From Coprinellus micaceus (Eukaryota > Basidiomycota > Agaricomycetes > Agaricales > Psathyrellaceae), in NCBI GenBank assembly GCA_951394405.1, contig OX596335.1:2790001-2854000 (forward strand): a DNA stretch of 64,000 bases, written 5' to 3'. Positions 32,007 to 44,891 of the stretch are shown one piece after another. The translations under genes and the position numbers were made by a program. How positions within the stretch are numbered: the first letter of the stretch is position 1; every line of letters begins with the position of its first letter. Below the pieces are notes generated by a model. That model had not been told where the DNA came from. It did no database searches and saw nothing but the letters and a program-made list of their open reading frames with translations.

Positions 32007-34522
32007 AGGCGTATTCCGGTGTGGATCGGGCACCTGGGAGCGGGTATATGTGAGCGTTGGAGGGACCTTGGGTGTTCGGTGGTAAACCGCAAAAGGCTCG
32101 TCCAGTTGAAGTTGAATGACAGTTGAACTGCGTGACGGTGCGCACGTGAGCAATCATTGTTTCATCACGGGCTCACGGTACTGTGGGTCTAGTTTTAAGC
32201 GCCCGAACCGCGCGACTTCCAAGAACGGGGTGCTTGGGATGATTCAGCGACCATGATAAGTGACACCCCCTACTTCTCAGAGAAGTTGTTTAGGCCAACG
32301 GGGGAGCGGGGATCCCATCCAGAACAGATCGCCCGCGAACGGATATCATACTGACTCGGACTCAGTTGAGGCAAACTAGTGTTGGTCTCAGAGGTATAAA
32401 GGATGAAGTGCGCAGCATGGAACGGGAGAACCGGTTTCTCGCGCACGACCTTCACCCAAGATGACGACTACAAACTTTGAAGGCGAGGGGGGATATACCC
32501 ACTGCAGTTGAAGTCAGGCGATACCCCAGTAAGCGCTCGAGGACGTCGAGATAGTGCCTTGGAATGATGACAGCGATTTTGAACGCCTACATCTACTTAC
32601 CTCTTCCTCAAGTCTTATGCGCAGGCATTTCTAGGTCTCAGAAAGATAGCCATGGGGCACCTGAGGAATAGACCAAAGGAGGTTCGACAGGGCAAGGAGG
32701 GGCTTGTCGTTGAGGTGGTGCGTAACGGCGATAGAGTCTCGTCGACGAAGGGGGTCGTGACTATTCGTGACTCAGACAGATAACGGTCACGATGGTGATT
32801 CTGAAGATGAAGACGACGAGATGTTCTCCAGCTCTAACCCACTCGCTCCGGCGAGCGAGAGGACGCAGACAATCCATGTCTCACCGGCGCCCTCCCATCA
32901 ACAAAAATCCGCTTCCCTCGTATGCCGCGTATACCCTTGTACCAGTATAGATACCACCTCCAAGACTCATACTGCGTACGTATGAAACGATTGCATGTGT
33001 AGACGTCGCAAGGTATAAGCGGCTATATATGGGCAGTACAAGGCTTGTATCACTATCTATGGAGGCCAGGAGTCTCGATTGCTCATAGGTATGGGCCGTA
33101 TGGGAGGTACATACCATGCTGCAGCATGTGTAGGGGGCGTAAGGTGGCTGGACTTGCCAGGGGTGCCGGGCGCTTGCTCCGCGCCAGCAGGACCACGCTC
33201 AGAGGTTCTCGTGAAATGAGCAGATGAGTGGCTTGGGTAGTTGTGGTGGCGAATGGGTAGCGGCACGCAATCCATCAAAGTGGTTGTCGCGTCGACTCGA
33301 TCAGACGCGTCGCCTAACCTCTTACCACCACCACCACCTACCACTACCACCAAGATGCCTCTCGATATCTCGGATGGCTCATAGCACCCTGATCGCTCGA
33401 TCTCGACGAGCAGTAACAGCGGACTTTGGGGTCGAGGAGACGAGGAAGAAGGGAAATTCGCTCGGTACACTAGAGTCCCGAGTTCCAACTCACGCTTAGC
33501 TCGAGCCCTATGCTAGGCCCCCCTGGACGTTGTATCTATGGCGGGTGAGGAACAGGGAGCGGCGAAGCTATTTGTTGGAATGGCGAGTTTTCACCTGATG
33601 TATGCACATGCCTTCTACTCCAACGACGCCCCAGATCTAGGCGGGTACACAGGGCGATCCGCCACACCGCCTAACAGTTTAAGCATGCAGGACCAAGCCA
33701 CGTACTCCGTGAACCTCGTACTGACCATCTCTCCCCGCCCATCCTCAAAGGCGATCATAAAGGTCGACGACCGTTCGACCAGAATGACACTAGCTTCCTA
33801 CTAGTCGACGGTTTACTCTCGCTTTCGTCACTCATCTTCTTGTGTTCGCCGTTTTCCCTCCTCTGCTGCCTAGTAACTTCGCTTTCCATGATTCATACCA
33901 CGATTTACTCTGCTATTGTAACTTATACATCAATTATCAATGCTGTGCTGCCTCCCCCGCCTTAAGTCTGCCCGCCCCGCAACGGCGTCCTCTCCCTCGC
34001 CGGCCATAGGTATGTCACACTGGATATGTACCTAAATATGATCTTGGTCCGTATACGTAGCACCTGTATGCTGAGATAAACTACGGTCGCCTACCTATAC
34101 TGCGATCACCATATATACCCTATGTTTGCCTACAAGTGCCTTGTAGGCATGCAGTCAGAGGTCCCATACATGGGAACAAGGTTCGTATGCCATATATTCA
34201 CCTTGATTACTACTTATGCTGACCGGTTTTTTGTAGATGGGTGACCGGGTTGATGCACACCGGTTCGACGCAGCTAATGTGAGTCGGCGGGGCCGCGGAA
34301 GGGGAGCGTTCGAACATTTAGACAAGTTTACAGTAAAGTACATACACGCGTACAAGCACCTCTTAAATAATCCAATGAGACCCAGACAATTGCAGTCGCA
34401 GTCCAAGGAAGTCGGGAAAGCAAATGCCGCAAACGAGAGAAACTGGTATCATAAGCGTCCGATCGGGGAAGCCAGTCTCCAGCTGAAGTAAAGACACCCG
34501 GCAAACCTGAGGCTCTTTGAAA
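32007..34522. other. 2.5-kb gene-poor interval upstream of PIF1
   Basis: No confident gene. Short peptides look like remnants: on the plus strand at 32252-32359 (MISDTPYFSEKLFRPTG...) and around 32785-32900 (GDSEDEDDEMFSSSNP). There is a CCA/CAC-rich microsatellite-like stretch near 33328-33355. A 88-codon frame at 33538-33804 has no recognisable domain and is not called as a gene. Confidence 0.35.
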
Positions 34523-37500
34523 TCAGAGGAGGGGAGGATCGTCTACATCCTTCGCCGGTAGATTGGTAGGTTTCGTCGGAGTCCCGCCCTCGGGGGTCGC
34601 AGAGGCTGGGAAGGGGTATACATTTTGCTTTGGTGGGGGCGCGTCGTCCCGAGGGGGTAGGGGTGGCGGCGTTTCCGACCCAGCTTCCTGGGTATGCTGA
34701 GTGTCCACACTGGTGGCCTGCGAATGCCCGCCTGCGATGCTACTGAGACTGATGTTGGAATTAATGGCCGAGGGTGATGGAGGAAGGGAAATGGCGACTG
34801 AGTCCGCCTCGGTGGCATCGGGGACGGAGGAGGGAGGATAGCTGTTATCAGGTTTTTGCTTATGAGGGGAGTTGTTGGGATGAGTAATACGAGACGATGG
34901 GTGGATACTCCCGGCTGGCCGGGGCGGAAGACGAGGCGTGAAATCCTGCGGAGAGCTTGGTCCCGTCACTTCGGCTGTCGGCGGATTAGGCGGTACATTG
35001 GCAACCTTGGTGCTCCTGGAACCATAGTAGACGGGGACCGGTTCGGTAGCTGGGGTGGGGGGCAAAGGAGGTGAATTGGGAGCGGGTGGGTCCTCAAATA
35101 TTTTTCGCGCATTGATGATGAGATCCTCCATAAAGGTATCCTGCGGCGGGATGAGTAAAAGCTTCGAATAACAAGTCGGGCAATCACCTTGGCCGTGTGA
35201 ACGCTCAAAAGGTCTCCGCCTTTGGGTATCTCATCTTCACCAAAGATCACACTCCCAAATACGATGGCTACATTCTTGGGGTCCATCTTATTCTTGTCGC
35301 TGTGCGAGACCACACGATTCAGATGCTCAATGAGAGCCTTCAGCGTAGCCTGGTGGACTGGCGGTACCCGGCGTATCTTCGACCGAAGGAGTACAAAGTT
35401 GTTTGCTTCATGTTCGGCTGGCAGGGAAAATTGAACATACATCCCCAGGTAGCACTGGCGAAAAGCTCACCTCGGCCGTCAGTGTGATGCATCCGATCTT
35501 GCAGTGGGAATCTGAACAATGGCTCGGGGAGCTCGCGCAGGTACAGCTATTAGGCTCGCGTCAGAACATAAATCAACGTCGCTGTGTTATGTCTCCACCT
35601 TCAATAACGAAGCGATGGCAAAAACGTCATCTTTGTCTGTGAATTCAAACTCCTCCTCGTCCTTCTCTATGTCGTGTTGGAACTGAGGAGTGTTCGGTCA
35701 GCTCGATAGCTGAACTAAGGAGAGTAAACCTACGGCTTGCACGACAGCATGGCGACCCGACACCCTATAAATCCCTTCACTTTTCAAACCCCTCTTATCA
35801 ATGGCCTCGATGCATATTTTAACGATCTTCGGTATCTGTCCATCCTGAAGCCCCTTGGATGTTGCGTAGTCGACCAAGCTGAACCCAAATATCAAGTCGT
35901 TACATGATCCAACCTGCCCATGCTCATATAGGATAGGGTCAGGGATAGCCAAGGCGAGGGAACGTGGTATATTGGCCTTGACTTTGAGGACGTCTTTCTC
36001 GGGCGATATCTTATCGATCTCCATCTGAACGGTTTCCGCAAGCGAAGCTTCAGTCTTGACGGTCGCCCTTATCATCATGATTAGAACGAGGAACTTGTCT
36101 ATCGGAAAATGACCTACTGAAGGTTGTCAGAGTATCGTTGCAAGACTCGCTTGAGAACCGACCCGGATTCTTCGACGAACATTTCCAAGCTCTGCGGTTG
36201 GGATCAATATAGCAGCGCCAACGCTGCACCAACGGACTGTACCTTGTATCCTCCCTCCAGGATCTTGGTTCTGCGAAGTCGGAGAGTCTCCAACCAGTGT
36301 ACCCCTTTCCGATAATCCTTATCTTTACACCGACGTCATTTCAGAGCAGATGCGTCGGACAAGTGGATTCTCGTACCAGCGTCATCGGCTTCGCGTTTGG
36401 CCCTCACATTCCTCAAGGCTTGGTTTTCCCGAACCCCAAATCCATCTGGTGCGTTTCGTTTATCGAGGAAACCGCCAATGATCTGGTTCAATTGCTTCTT
36501 CCCTGTAGGCGTTCATAAGTACGGAGAAGATATCGCGCTTAGAGACACTCGCCTTGATGTGCAAGGTCTGACAAGCCTGTCCCGGCGGATGGGGAACGAT
36601 TGCGAGGGGCACTACTACCAGACGGCCGGCGGTCAAGTGCTCGGAGAGGTTGTGGACCCGAAGGTCGCGATGGACCACTAGGATTGGGGCCTCCCTTGTA
36701 GTTGAGATAAGATGTACTGTTCTCGTTCGCGGGGGTTGGTGAAATTGGTCCTGGCGGTGCGTTGGCGCGCTTTTGCTCCTGGCCGGCGATGAGGGGGATC
36801 AGCGGTTCATGATGCAGCCTTCGATTAGATGCGCACCTCCACCTCAGAGAATTTCTTTATGTATTTACCCTTCAGCCTGGGCAAAACTATCTCGGCGTAC
36901 TCGCTATAGGCGACTGAAGATTCCTTGATGTCTTCCTTGATTCGTTTGCGAGTCCTTTCTTGAGTGTCCTATAGGTCGAACGTTGATATCGAGTGCGACG
37001 GGGAGTGATAGGAGATGGCTTGCCTTCAAGGATGTAAGAGGGCTGATCACATCTAAAGTAAGGGTTGCAGCAAAGGCTTCTCGCGCGTGGGCCTCTGAGG
37101 GTCGACGTTGTGAGGTTATCAAGGCAACCGGAGACAGGGCGACTCACCTCTTTCGACACTGTCCACGACCTCTCTCCACCCTCTTCTTGCTGTGGCCAGG
37201 TCGCTTCGGTCATCGAGCTGAGAGTCAGCATACTTGATCTTTCGATGTAACCTCTTCAAGGATTCGATACTAGACAACATGTCGTAGGTGGAAATCATCC
37301 GAATAAGGGACGGGACATACTATGATTCTTCGATCCGCTTCCTACAAAGGGAGAGTCAGGCCACAGGCGAAGCACAGATTAATGGACTCAACGCACCGTT
37401 CTTGGAAGAATGCAAGATACGAATCGGAGATAAAGCGAAGGTGTTGGTCAAAGGTGGGTACTGGGCCTGATACAGCACCGGGATAATCAGAGAAGGAGGA

Positions 37501-37530
37501 GCGCGACGAGGCTGGTTGTTGCTGCTCCAT
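34523..37530 (-). CDS. F-BAR plus RhoGAP protein (Rga7/Rgd1-like)
   Basis: The start at 37530 gives MEQQQPASSRSSFSDYPGAV. The N-terminal F-BAR (FCH) region reads FDQHLRFISDSYLAFFQERK, VESLKRLHRKIKYADSQLDD, ARRGWREVVDSVERE and later LRLRRTKILEGGYK, LEMFVEESGSVLKRVLQRYS. It is followed by the RhoGAP domain: FGFSLVDYATSKGLQDGQIP, SEGIYRVSGRHAVVQAV (Arg finger in GIYRVSG), LPAEHEANNFVLLRSKIRRV and DPKNVAIVFGSVIFGEDEIP. The tail is a long Pro/Ser-rich stretch with SH3-type ligands (PPPLPPRDDAPPP). Such proteins curve membrane and turn off Rho GTPases at division sites and tips. Many introns; the exon between 36500 and 37200 is approximate. Confidence 0.85.
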
Positions 37531-37931
37531 GGCGGATTCCTCGCTCGTAGATGTGTTGACCTCACAATCTAGTCTTGGTCGATTAGGGCCGCCGTAGATC
37601 GGGGTCCTTCTCTGCGAGACGCAGAATGTAGGTCCGAAGATGAAGTAGAAGCAAAGGGGCGGTGAGCACTTCAAAGTTCAGTCCACTGCCAGTGTTCAAG
37701 TCCCTATTCCAACACCTTCCCACGGTTCTGAAATGACTGGGCGGGGTGGCCCCGCCAAATGCCCCCGCTCAGATGGCTATAGTACCACGTTACACTTGTG
37801 GCTCAAGGACGCCTGATCAATGGTTCTCGCGCTAAATAAGGCGTGCGTAGGCAATACTGTACAGGATAAGGAGTACAAGGGATAATAAATTGAAAGCAGG
37901 GATCGAGAGTCGAAGCGGAAGAAAGGAATAC

Positions 37932-39648
37932 TTATTCAGTCGTGACTTTCATGTTCAGTTTGTTGGCGAGGGTCTCCATAAACACATCTGTTTCGTGTCG
38001 CAGTTTCCAATATTCGGCGAGCAGCTCCTGGAGTTCTTGTTCACTGGATCGGAGGTGTTCTGACATCTATAAATGTGTTTATTGAAGTTAGAAAGCGGGT
38101 CAGATCCTTTGACTCTTCTTACTTTCTCTTCCACGTCGTTGGCATCCCGACGGAGCTCTTCGACCTGTCTGTCGTTATCTTGCCGTTCAAGCACCATTTC
38201 ATCGTATTCCCTCTGCAGTCTTTCGATGGTCCGTTGGCTCGCAAGCTTCTTGTCTTCCGCGTGCTTCTGAGCTCGCTCTAACTTGTCCAGCGCGTTCGCT
38301 AATTGTTTTTGGACACGCTGCAAGTCAACATACAGTACGAGTCAGCCCTTCACATCCAAATGCCATTCAAACTTACCTCCTGCTTCATCTTCAGCTCGTT
38401 CCGTTCGATCTTCTTGTCGTCCAAGTGATCCTTGACCTCGGCCAGCTCTTTCTGCGACTGTTGGAGGGACTTAACCTCCCTTTCAATGGTTTGGAGTTGC
38501 TCGACGCAGCTTCGGACATCCTGGACGCGTATGGGGTGAGAGTTAGTTGCAATTGGCGATCGACGAACCTTTTCGATGTTGAGAAGTGCAGTGATTTTGA
38601 TGTTAAGGTCCCTAGCTTTGGCTTCATTGAGCGCCACCATTTTCTTATCCTCTTGGGTAGTATGGCTCAGCGTGGTGATGGTCTTCTTGATCCTGTCTGG
38701 TGACTGGACAATGCGTGAATTTGTTCTTGATATTGCCTCTTGTAGACTCTCAAGTTCACCGTTCAATGCCTCCTGCGAATATGTTGACACCGTAAGCGGC
38801 GAGGGTGAGGATGGTATGAGCGTACTCGACGCTTGATAAGAGTATTCTTCGCAATCTTCAGGCGCTCCACATCCTGAGCTGCCGTCATTTGAAAATCTTT
38901 GGTGGCCAACATCTTCGCCCTGAGAGCGTCATTCTCCTCCTTAAGTTGCACCCGCTTGGGTTCCTCGTCGGAAATCTTTGCTCTGGAAAGCTGTTAACTT
39001 AAAGGGAGCATTCATAAAAGGCCCCACGCACTTCAGTTCTTCAATCGCCTGCTCCACGTCTACAACCTGTTGGAGTAGCTGGTCTCGTTCCACCAGCAGT
39101 GCCGAAGATCGCTGACGCAAGTCCTTGACAAATTGCTCACAGTACTGTTCCGTAAACTTGACAAAGTTAATGAAGGCGGAGAGAATGACCAGAGTTCTGT
39201 CCCGCTCGGGCTGGTAGAGGTCTTTAGCGTTGAAGTCGTCGATGCGAGCCGCCCTTGCGAGGCGAGTACTGTCAGAGGAGTGGAATCAGAGGAGACCTCC
39301 AGCATCTCCCATAGATCATACATGTGATAGAGCATCAAATTGGCTGCCAATGCAGAACTGAACAGCTCCTGGCAAACTCCATCAGTCAGTCGTTTCGCGA
39401 CCTCCGAATCTGGAAACATCGGTGCTCACCCGATCATCCAGCTGCGCAGCATCCAGTGCGCTTTGAACAGGTTCCCGTAGTGACTCCTGATTCAATTCGG
39501 TTACCTGCTGCAGACAGGCGAAGTAAACGCTCTCGACGAATTCAGAGGTTGGATGGACGAGTTGTTGCTGGGTCACAGGAAATCCCCAGCCTGTTAGGGC
39601 GTTGATGATCTCTGAGATATCCATACGAGGAAAGATTCCTTTCGCCAT
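37932..39648 (-). CDS. NUF2: Kinetochore protein NUF2 (NDC80 complex)
   Basis: The start at 39648 gives MAKGIFPRMDISEIINALTG. The N-terminal calponin-homology domain includes ISEIINALTGWGFPVTQQQL, then EFVESVYFACLQQVTELNQE. A few short introns follow, then acidic/hydrophobic blocks (FINFVKFTEQYCEQFVKDLR, RSSALLVERDQLLQQVVDVE) and long coiled coil to the end (for example NALDKLERAQKHAEDKKLAS and LQREYDEMVLERQDNDRQVE). The stop follows MKVTTE. NUF2 pairs with NDC80 to attach kinetochores to microtubule ends. Length, about 460 aa, and domain order fit. The same-strand F-BAR/RhoGAP gene starts 401 bp downstream of its stop. Confidence 0.87.
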
Positions 39649-40024
39649 TATGTTTCGACCTCGGACGGCGTGATCGAGGAGGGAGTCGGTGCGAGGAAGC
39701 GGTGCTAAGCAAGAACCACTGGACGCGTCTGTCGGAGCAGAAGCGCGTGAGTATGCGACCATGTGACAGCAGGTTCCGTTTTGTTCCCAGGCTGAGGCAC
39801 GCAGCGGAAGGCAGTTTTTGACCTTCCGCGGGTGTCCGGAAATGGAAATCCCTTTTCGGCCGGGTGGTTCGTGATCGTGGCTCACGTGCAGAGTCGAATC
39901 GCGTCGCGTCCGCCTAGAGAACGTAGGTGTAGGGCTCAGAAATTTTGTCTTTAGCTTGTTTTCCCTGCAATTCAACTCGCCTTTACCAATCATAGTGAAT
40001 TCTGAATTCTCCACCTTCGTTTCA

Positions 40025-40366
40025 ATGATTTCCGACGATATCTTCATGTTCTATGGCCTTTCCGGCTTCACCTCCCACCCACCCTCGACCCCTCTGGCCC
40101 CGGAGAACACCCCTACGAGTGCAATGCCCACCACGCAATTCGAGAATTTTGCCCCCGAGGACCTTTCCCTGAAGATCCCGATGATATCCTGTCTGAGGAA
40201 GAGGTGTCAACCTCCGAGGCGCCCATATCCAGCCCCATCTTCAAGACCATCCCAGCTCGGCCTTGTCATTAAACCCTGTCAATTTAGGCTCCTGTTACGA
40301 CACCTCCCTACCCCACATCGACTCCGAAACCGCCTTTTCCAACCTCACGCCCGCCGACATACTTAA
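40025..40366 (+). CDS. Hypothetical short protein, frame uncertain
   Basis: The frame from 40025 (MISDDIFMFYGLSGFTSHPP...) reads to 40366. After about 45 residues a +1 frame gives a more protein-like acidic run (PEDPDDILSEEEVSTSEAPI then FKTIPARPCH and stop). Either a missed intron or a frameshift could join them. It starts 377 bp from NUF2, divergent. No domain is recognised; it could be spurious. Confidence 0.25.
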   Translation: MISDDIFMFYGLSGFTSHPPSTPLAPENTPTSAMPTTQFENFAPEDLSLKIPMISCLRKRCQPPRRPYPAPSSRPSQLGLVIKPCQFRLLLRHLPTPHRLRNRLFQPHARRHT

Positions 40367-41149
40367 AACACTGCAAACCTCATCTGTAAAGCCGTTATTC
40401 AAGGATTTCACTACAAACTTTCTTACATTTCACCCCTCCCCAGTAGTAGTATTTCGTAGGTATCAATACAAGCTATCTATTACGCCTCAACGCTCACGGA
40501 CTCGCACAAATGACAAGTCCAATTCCGAACCGGCTCGGCAGTTCGGGGACAATGCGCCCATGTGACGCGCGAACCACCCGTCCAACGGGGAAATTCCGTT
40601 TATAGAAGCCCGCGGAAAGTCGCCAACTAAGGAAGGCTTCCTCTTCGCCGGTAACAGACTTGGAACAGACATTTTATAAGTACATCTAGATTTGACCTAT
40701 CTCATTCTCAAATATCCACCCTCATCGGCTGGCCCTGGCGAATGGGGCTTTTCGCGCCGTACTACATCGTCTCCATCCATGCCCCGTTCGAACGGCGCCC
40801 CAGTTGGGGAAAGCGGCACGGAGAACTTCTTGGTCAATATGGCCAGGGCCTCGACAGGAAGATGATGAGGTTCAGATTGCCATGAGGTTATCTGATAATA
40901 GAGGTAGATTTCTGACCATCAACTCGATGCTAAGCGCTAAGCGCTCGGGTAAACTCTTCGTTCGGTGGCCGGCGTTTAATATTAATCCAAGGCTGACCAC
41001 CTTGAGCCTCTGGAACATCACGTCCATGGTCGCTAAAAAGCTCAGCGAACTCTTCGTCCAGTCCGTGGAAGAAGTTGGGCTTCATAGCCCCCTGGCGAGG
41101 GCCACCAATCAAAGCCAATACGTCAAATCATATCGTCGTCTTCCTCTAG

Positions 41150-41898
41150 GTGCTCAGCGAGCCCTTGGCGAGCCCCTAAAATTAGCGTCTGGGAGCACTC
41201 TCTTGCCGCGCCCTTTTACTTCGCTGTCATATCGTCACCCGTCTTTGTGCTCCATGTCCAAAAATCTCACCTTTGCTTCGGACTGCTGCGTGTCTTTAAG
41301 GGAGAGTATCTCGTTCTCTCCCTCATGGTTTTGATCCAAGTCCTCGCAAGATTTGCCTCCCCACTCGGCATCAAGCAGTTGCTGTTGAAGTAAGGTGCAG
41401 CCGTAGTCGTTATGGTAGGTTTTCTGACCTGTTGTGCAGGTATATTGAAACGGACGGGGAGAACGCCGTCATCAAGCTGTGGTTCTGGATTACATGGCTA
41501 TGAGTCCTAGGTTCAACCATCAACACCATTTCGTACCAGTGGTACATGTACGTCGCGGTGTGTATATCCTGATAATTAACTGGACTCCCTCGCTGATCGT
41601 CCGGTCTTCCTAGACGCGCGTGCTCGTTCGAGTGGAGCGCATCCTCACAGAACTGGTCTTCGAGCAGTCACTGAAGGTGCGCGTCAAGGCGGAGGCACTG
41701 GAGAAGGTTTCGGAAAAGGAGGGTGAAAGCGCCACTGGACATCACGTTTCCCGAGTGGGTCTGGTATTCGCTGATGGCTCTGATCAGAACAATCTCCGCT
41801 TGAAATGGGCTGATAGGCATGGTGGAAGTCCGCCAGCGATTGTCAGCCAATATCAGACCGACGCCAGAGTGACGGGCCTGGTGCCCTTCTACAACTGA
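41150..41898 (+). pseudogene. Fragment of an ABC transporter (MRP/ABCC-like), first transmembrane domain
   Basis: Three stretches joined by intron-like gaps resemble the first transmembrane domain of large basidiomycete ABCC exporters: LLRVFKGEYLVLSLMVLIQV then ARFASPLGIKQLLLK; YIETDGENAVIKLWFWITWL; and WYMYVA, TRVLVRVERILTELVFEQSL, KVRVKAE. After this the frame runs into unrelated sequence and stops at 41898. No Walker A, signature or Walker B motif follows anywhere downstream. It is therefore a truncated relic of a gene normally about 1,400 codons long. Splice sites at 41386-41441 and 41528-41614 look usable, so decay by truncation rather than by point mutation seems likely. Confidence 0.55.
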
Positions 41899-42906
41899 TC
41901 ACGTTCTCGAACTGGGGTAGGGGCTCGGGCGCAGAAGGAGTGTAAGCGTCTCCCCTCAGCACCACTGGTTATTCCGCACCAGTGGCGTCCACTCCCTCTG
42001 CAAAGCCGATTGATCACCGCCCGCATAGTACCATGCACGAACCTGGAGGCTCGGCATGGGGCAGCCCGATTGGGGACCTGAGCTGGTGGTGCTTGGGGTA
42101 TGCGTCGATGACGCCTCCTCCTGACTGCGATAATGTCTAGCTACTCTAAGTTGCACTCTTATCAAGGCTGCACCCATGTCAAATGCCACAAGTCCCCACA
42201 CGGTGCCCTTTACATGACGGAAAATGAAAAGCACTTCCTCCAACAGGAAGCTTGAAATAGGCCAGTGCTGGGTAGTGTGGCACGGCACCAAGGGTTACCT
42301 TGTATGACCTTCCAATCCTGGGCTCTCCAACTGGATCGGAACTGAAGTACTGAAGGCTGAATTAAGCAGTTTGCCGAGGGATGGAGGCATGAGCACCAGC
42401 GATACGTCATGCGTGGCTATCGAGGGGGCTCGATATCCATTGAATATTGTCTCAACGTGGTTGCGCTCGTTGAAGGGAAGGGCACTCGCTCCAGCACGAT
42501 CTTCTCCACGCGTGGAATAGTCTATTCACGAAATGGTGGTTTGGTGAGGCTGAGTATTGAGATATTACTCCTAATTCGCAACCTCTCTCGAACCCCTCGA
42601 ATGAGATATTTCTGCCCCTCAATCGAAGTGTCGAAAGCCCGCCGTGGCACCTCAATGCGACTCAGGAATACGGGGTCTCAAACCTATATGGGGCCGAACG
42701 TGAGGCGTTTGGACGGCGTTATCTCGAGTCTCGTTCCGGTCGCCATTTGGGAGAAGGTTCAACCAGCGGAGGCTCAGCCTGCTGCGATGAGCCAGTGATT
42801 ACGATTCTGCCATACCAGGAGGGCTACAATTTACTCCGTACTATTGCGAACTCTCCTCAATTCTACCACGCAAGCCCCTTGACGTCAGGAAGAAGTCATC
42901 ACCACT

Positions 42907-43463
42907 TCAAACACTGTTGGTGGCCGTGTTGAACAGGTCCTTCACATGTTGTGCCACTCTAGCGATAGTTTCGTCGACCCGGACCAGAAGCTCCTGGGTT
43001 CCCTCAACCGCAACATCCATTTCTTGGGCCATATCCACCTCCATGGCCAGTGCACGCTTGAGGAACTTCTCAGCCCGCTCAAGGTACCTGGCACGCCGTT
43101 TCAGGCAGCGCGTAGCCTCTTCTGCCCCACAGTAGGCTCCGACTCCACGAGCGCAAAACGGGCCTATCGAAATGAGCCCCCGTCCTTAGTGGTCGAGAAA
43201 ATGTTTGCTTACGTTCCGATTCTCCCATAACTACATCGGTCCCCAGGCTCAGCGTCTGCATTGCAGCCAACGCGTCTTCGATTGTCGTGGTACCTTCAGA
43301 GCCCGGATTGCCTTCTGTGCTCCGAGTTCGGTGGTTGGCCACGGTATCCGTTGGAACTGCCCGCGAATATCTATACCGAGCGGGAGGTCGTCGGTTACGA
43401 AGAGGATTTCTTCTAGGCGACCGCCCAATGCTGAAGCAATCCGGGCTGTCCGCTTGGGTACGG
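42907..43463 (-). CDS. Hypothetical protein, helical; 5' end unresolved
   Basis: Coding-like exons on the minus strand join as ASALGGRLEEILFVTDDLPL, GIDIRGQFQRIPWPTTELGA, KAIRALK, then VMGESER, then a last exon with CLKRRARYLERAEKFLKRAL, AMEVDMAQEMDVAVEGTQEL and VRVDETIARVAQHVKDLFNT before the stop at 42907. Intron signals (GTACCA..ATGTAG, GTAAGC..GATAG) separate them. The C-terminal 60 residues are strongly helical and probably coiled. No known domain is recognised. The exon upstream of 43463 cannot be fixed because a stop lies just before a possible CAAG acceptor. Confidence 0.5.
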
Positions 43464-44417
43464 CACATCAGGACTGCGGATGAGGGGGAGTGGATGGTTG
43501 ACATTGCACAAGAGGGAAGGATAGGTCCGATCTACCCAGTTATATCCGATTGGAGACACGCAGCCAACCCGTCCTGACTCCTCGAAGCCACACGAGAGCT
43601 GTGGGTGTGACCGACCCCGAGGTTGCTGCGCGACATTTTCCGAAGCGTCCAAAGTGAATGGCCTGCTGCGCCGCCCTGCGGTGAGGTTATGTGAGAGGTT
43701 CAACGACACACCTACACCAAGGCGTCCGAATCCAACCGAGAAGCGGGAACGAGCAAAGGATACTCGAGTCGGAAGGCTTCCGCAGGGCCGCCGACGATCG
43801 GGAAGAGAGGGAATGTGGTTTTCTTAGCTAAACGAATACCAACGCGCGTCGGGGGTGCCACCCCTGGGTGAACAGCCCAGAGGATGAAACGAAGGCAAAT
43901 GACGCATCTATTTATTCCCGATTCGAACTTCAATGCGACAGTTGAGGCTGATCATCTGGCAACAAAGAGAGGGAATCCGTGAACAGACTGACAGGATGTG
44001 TCACCTGGAAAGCAGTCGGAGTGGGACCCATTGTGTATGACAGGATCGAAGTGTGCGGTGGGTTCCACATCCAAGCAAAGCGCATCTCGATTCTCTGGAT
44101 TCCGGTGGTTTTTTGCCGTGCCAGCACCGCCACTGGATGCCCAGGCCTTCCCATTGTCTACCTGATCGCGAACAGGTGCGGACGGGGAATTTCACTTCCT
44201 GCGACGCGCTCAGGCCAATGAACCGGCTGATGAGGAATGATAGTCACTCATGTACCACCATGGAATACCATCTCGCTTGAATGCCCAAAAGTCGAGTAAC
44301 ATATCCAGGCCAAAATACAGTGTCCGAGATCGTCGGGCTAGGCTACTGATGGTACAGGGAAGGCGTAAACACGAAACATCGTACAACTTTAGGAACCAAT
44401 GCCTATATCGCTGGTTC

Positions 44418-44891
44418 TCAATATTGCCAGGGGCCGAGAACGGGGCAATGATGTAAGTTAATCATGCCTTCGAGGCAGATGCGCTTGCAGGCGTCGCATT
44501 GAGTAAGCAAACGCTGCAAATCGAATTGACTGAGGCCAGAATGCTCCGCGGTTGTGAAGAGGGATCCAATCAAGTCGAAATTGTCATGTTGAGTTCGGAG
44601 GACCTGCCCATCACACCGATGGTGGTGGCGTTTGTCGACGAACGCGAGATTACGGCACCCAGAGCATCTCCGCATGATTTGACGGAACTCGGCCTTGGTG
44701 ATACCGGGGCCGAAGAGACGCCCGAGACGGAAGAGCACGTCGAGGTTGGAAGGCTTCAGGCGACGGGGATCGAACGACGATATGTTGCAGCTCCTGATAA
44801 AAAACTCATCCACCTCGTGGGCTGTGTCCAGCCTGAGTGAGCATGCCAAGTCCACAGTGTTACGGAATGTTTGACGTACCGATTCGCTCAT
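44418..44891 (-). CDS. Hypothetical protein with two CxxC..HxC zinc-knuckle-like modules
   Basis: This exon encodes 157 residues. Two modules with identical spacing are visible: C-S-G-C at 76-79 with HHHRC ending at Cys93, and C-D-A-C at 132-135 with LHHC ending at Cys149. Both are C-x2-C-x11-H-x-C, a plausible zinc-binding knuckle. Each module is preceded by a similar helix (GITKAEFRQIMRRC; GLSQFDLQRLLTQC), so they look like internal repeats. The gene probably has further 5' exons in 44900-45080. Function unknown. A related single module occurs in the next gene upstream (about 46016-46072). Confidence 0.5.
   Translation of the reverse strand: MSESVRQTFRNTVDLACSLRLDTAHEVDEFFIRSCNISSFDPRRLKPSNLDVLFRLGRLFGPGITKAEFRQIMRRCSGCRNLAFVDKRHHHRCDGQVLRTQHDNFDLIGSLFTTAEHSGLSQFDLQRLLTQCDACKRICLEGMINLHHCPVLGPWQY

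Noticed and set aside
33057..33488. 143-codon minus frame with poly-Val/Gly
   Set aside because: Low-complexity product of a CCA/CAC-rich stretch; no start context or splice support.
34237..34491. 84-codon plus-strand frame downstream of the F-BAR/RhoGAP gene
   Set aside because: No domain, no splice context, unusual codon choice compared with neighbours; probably chance.
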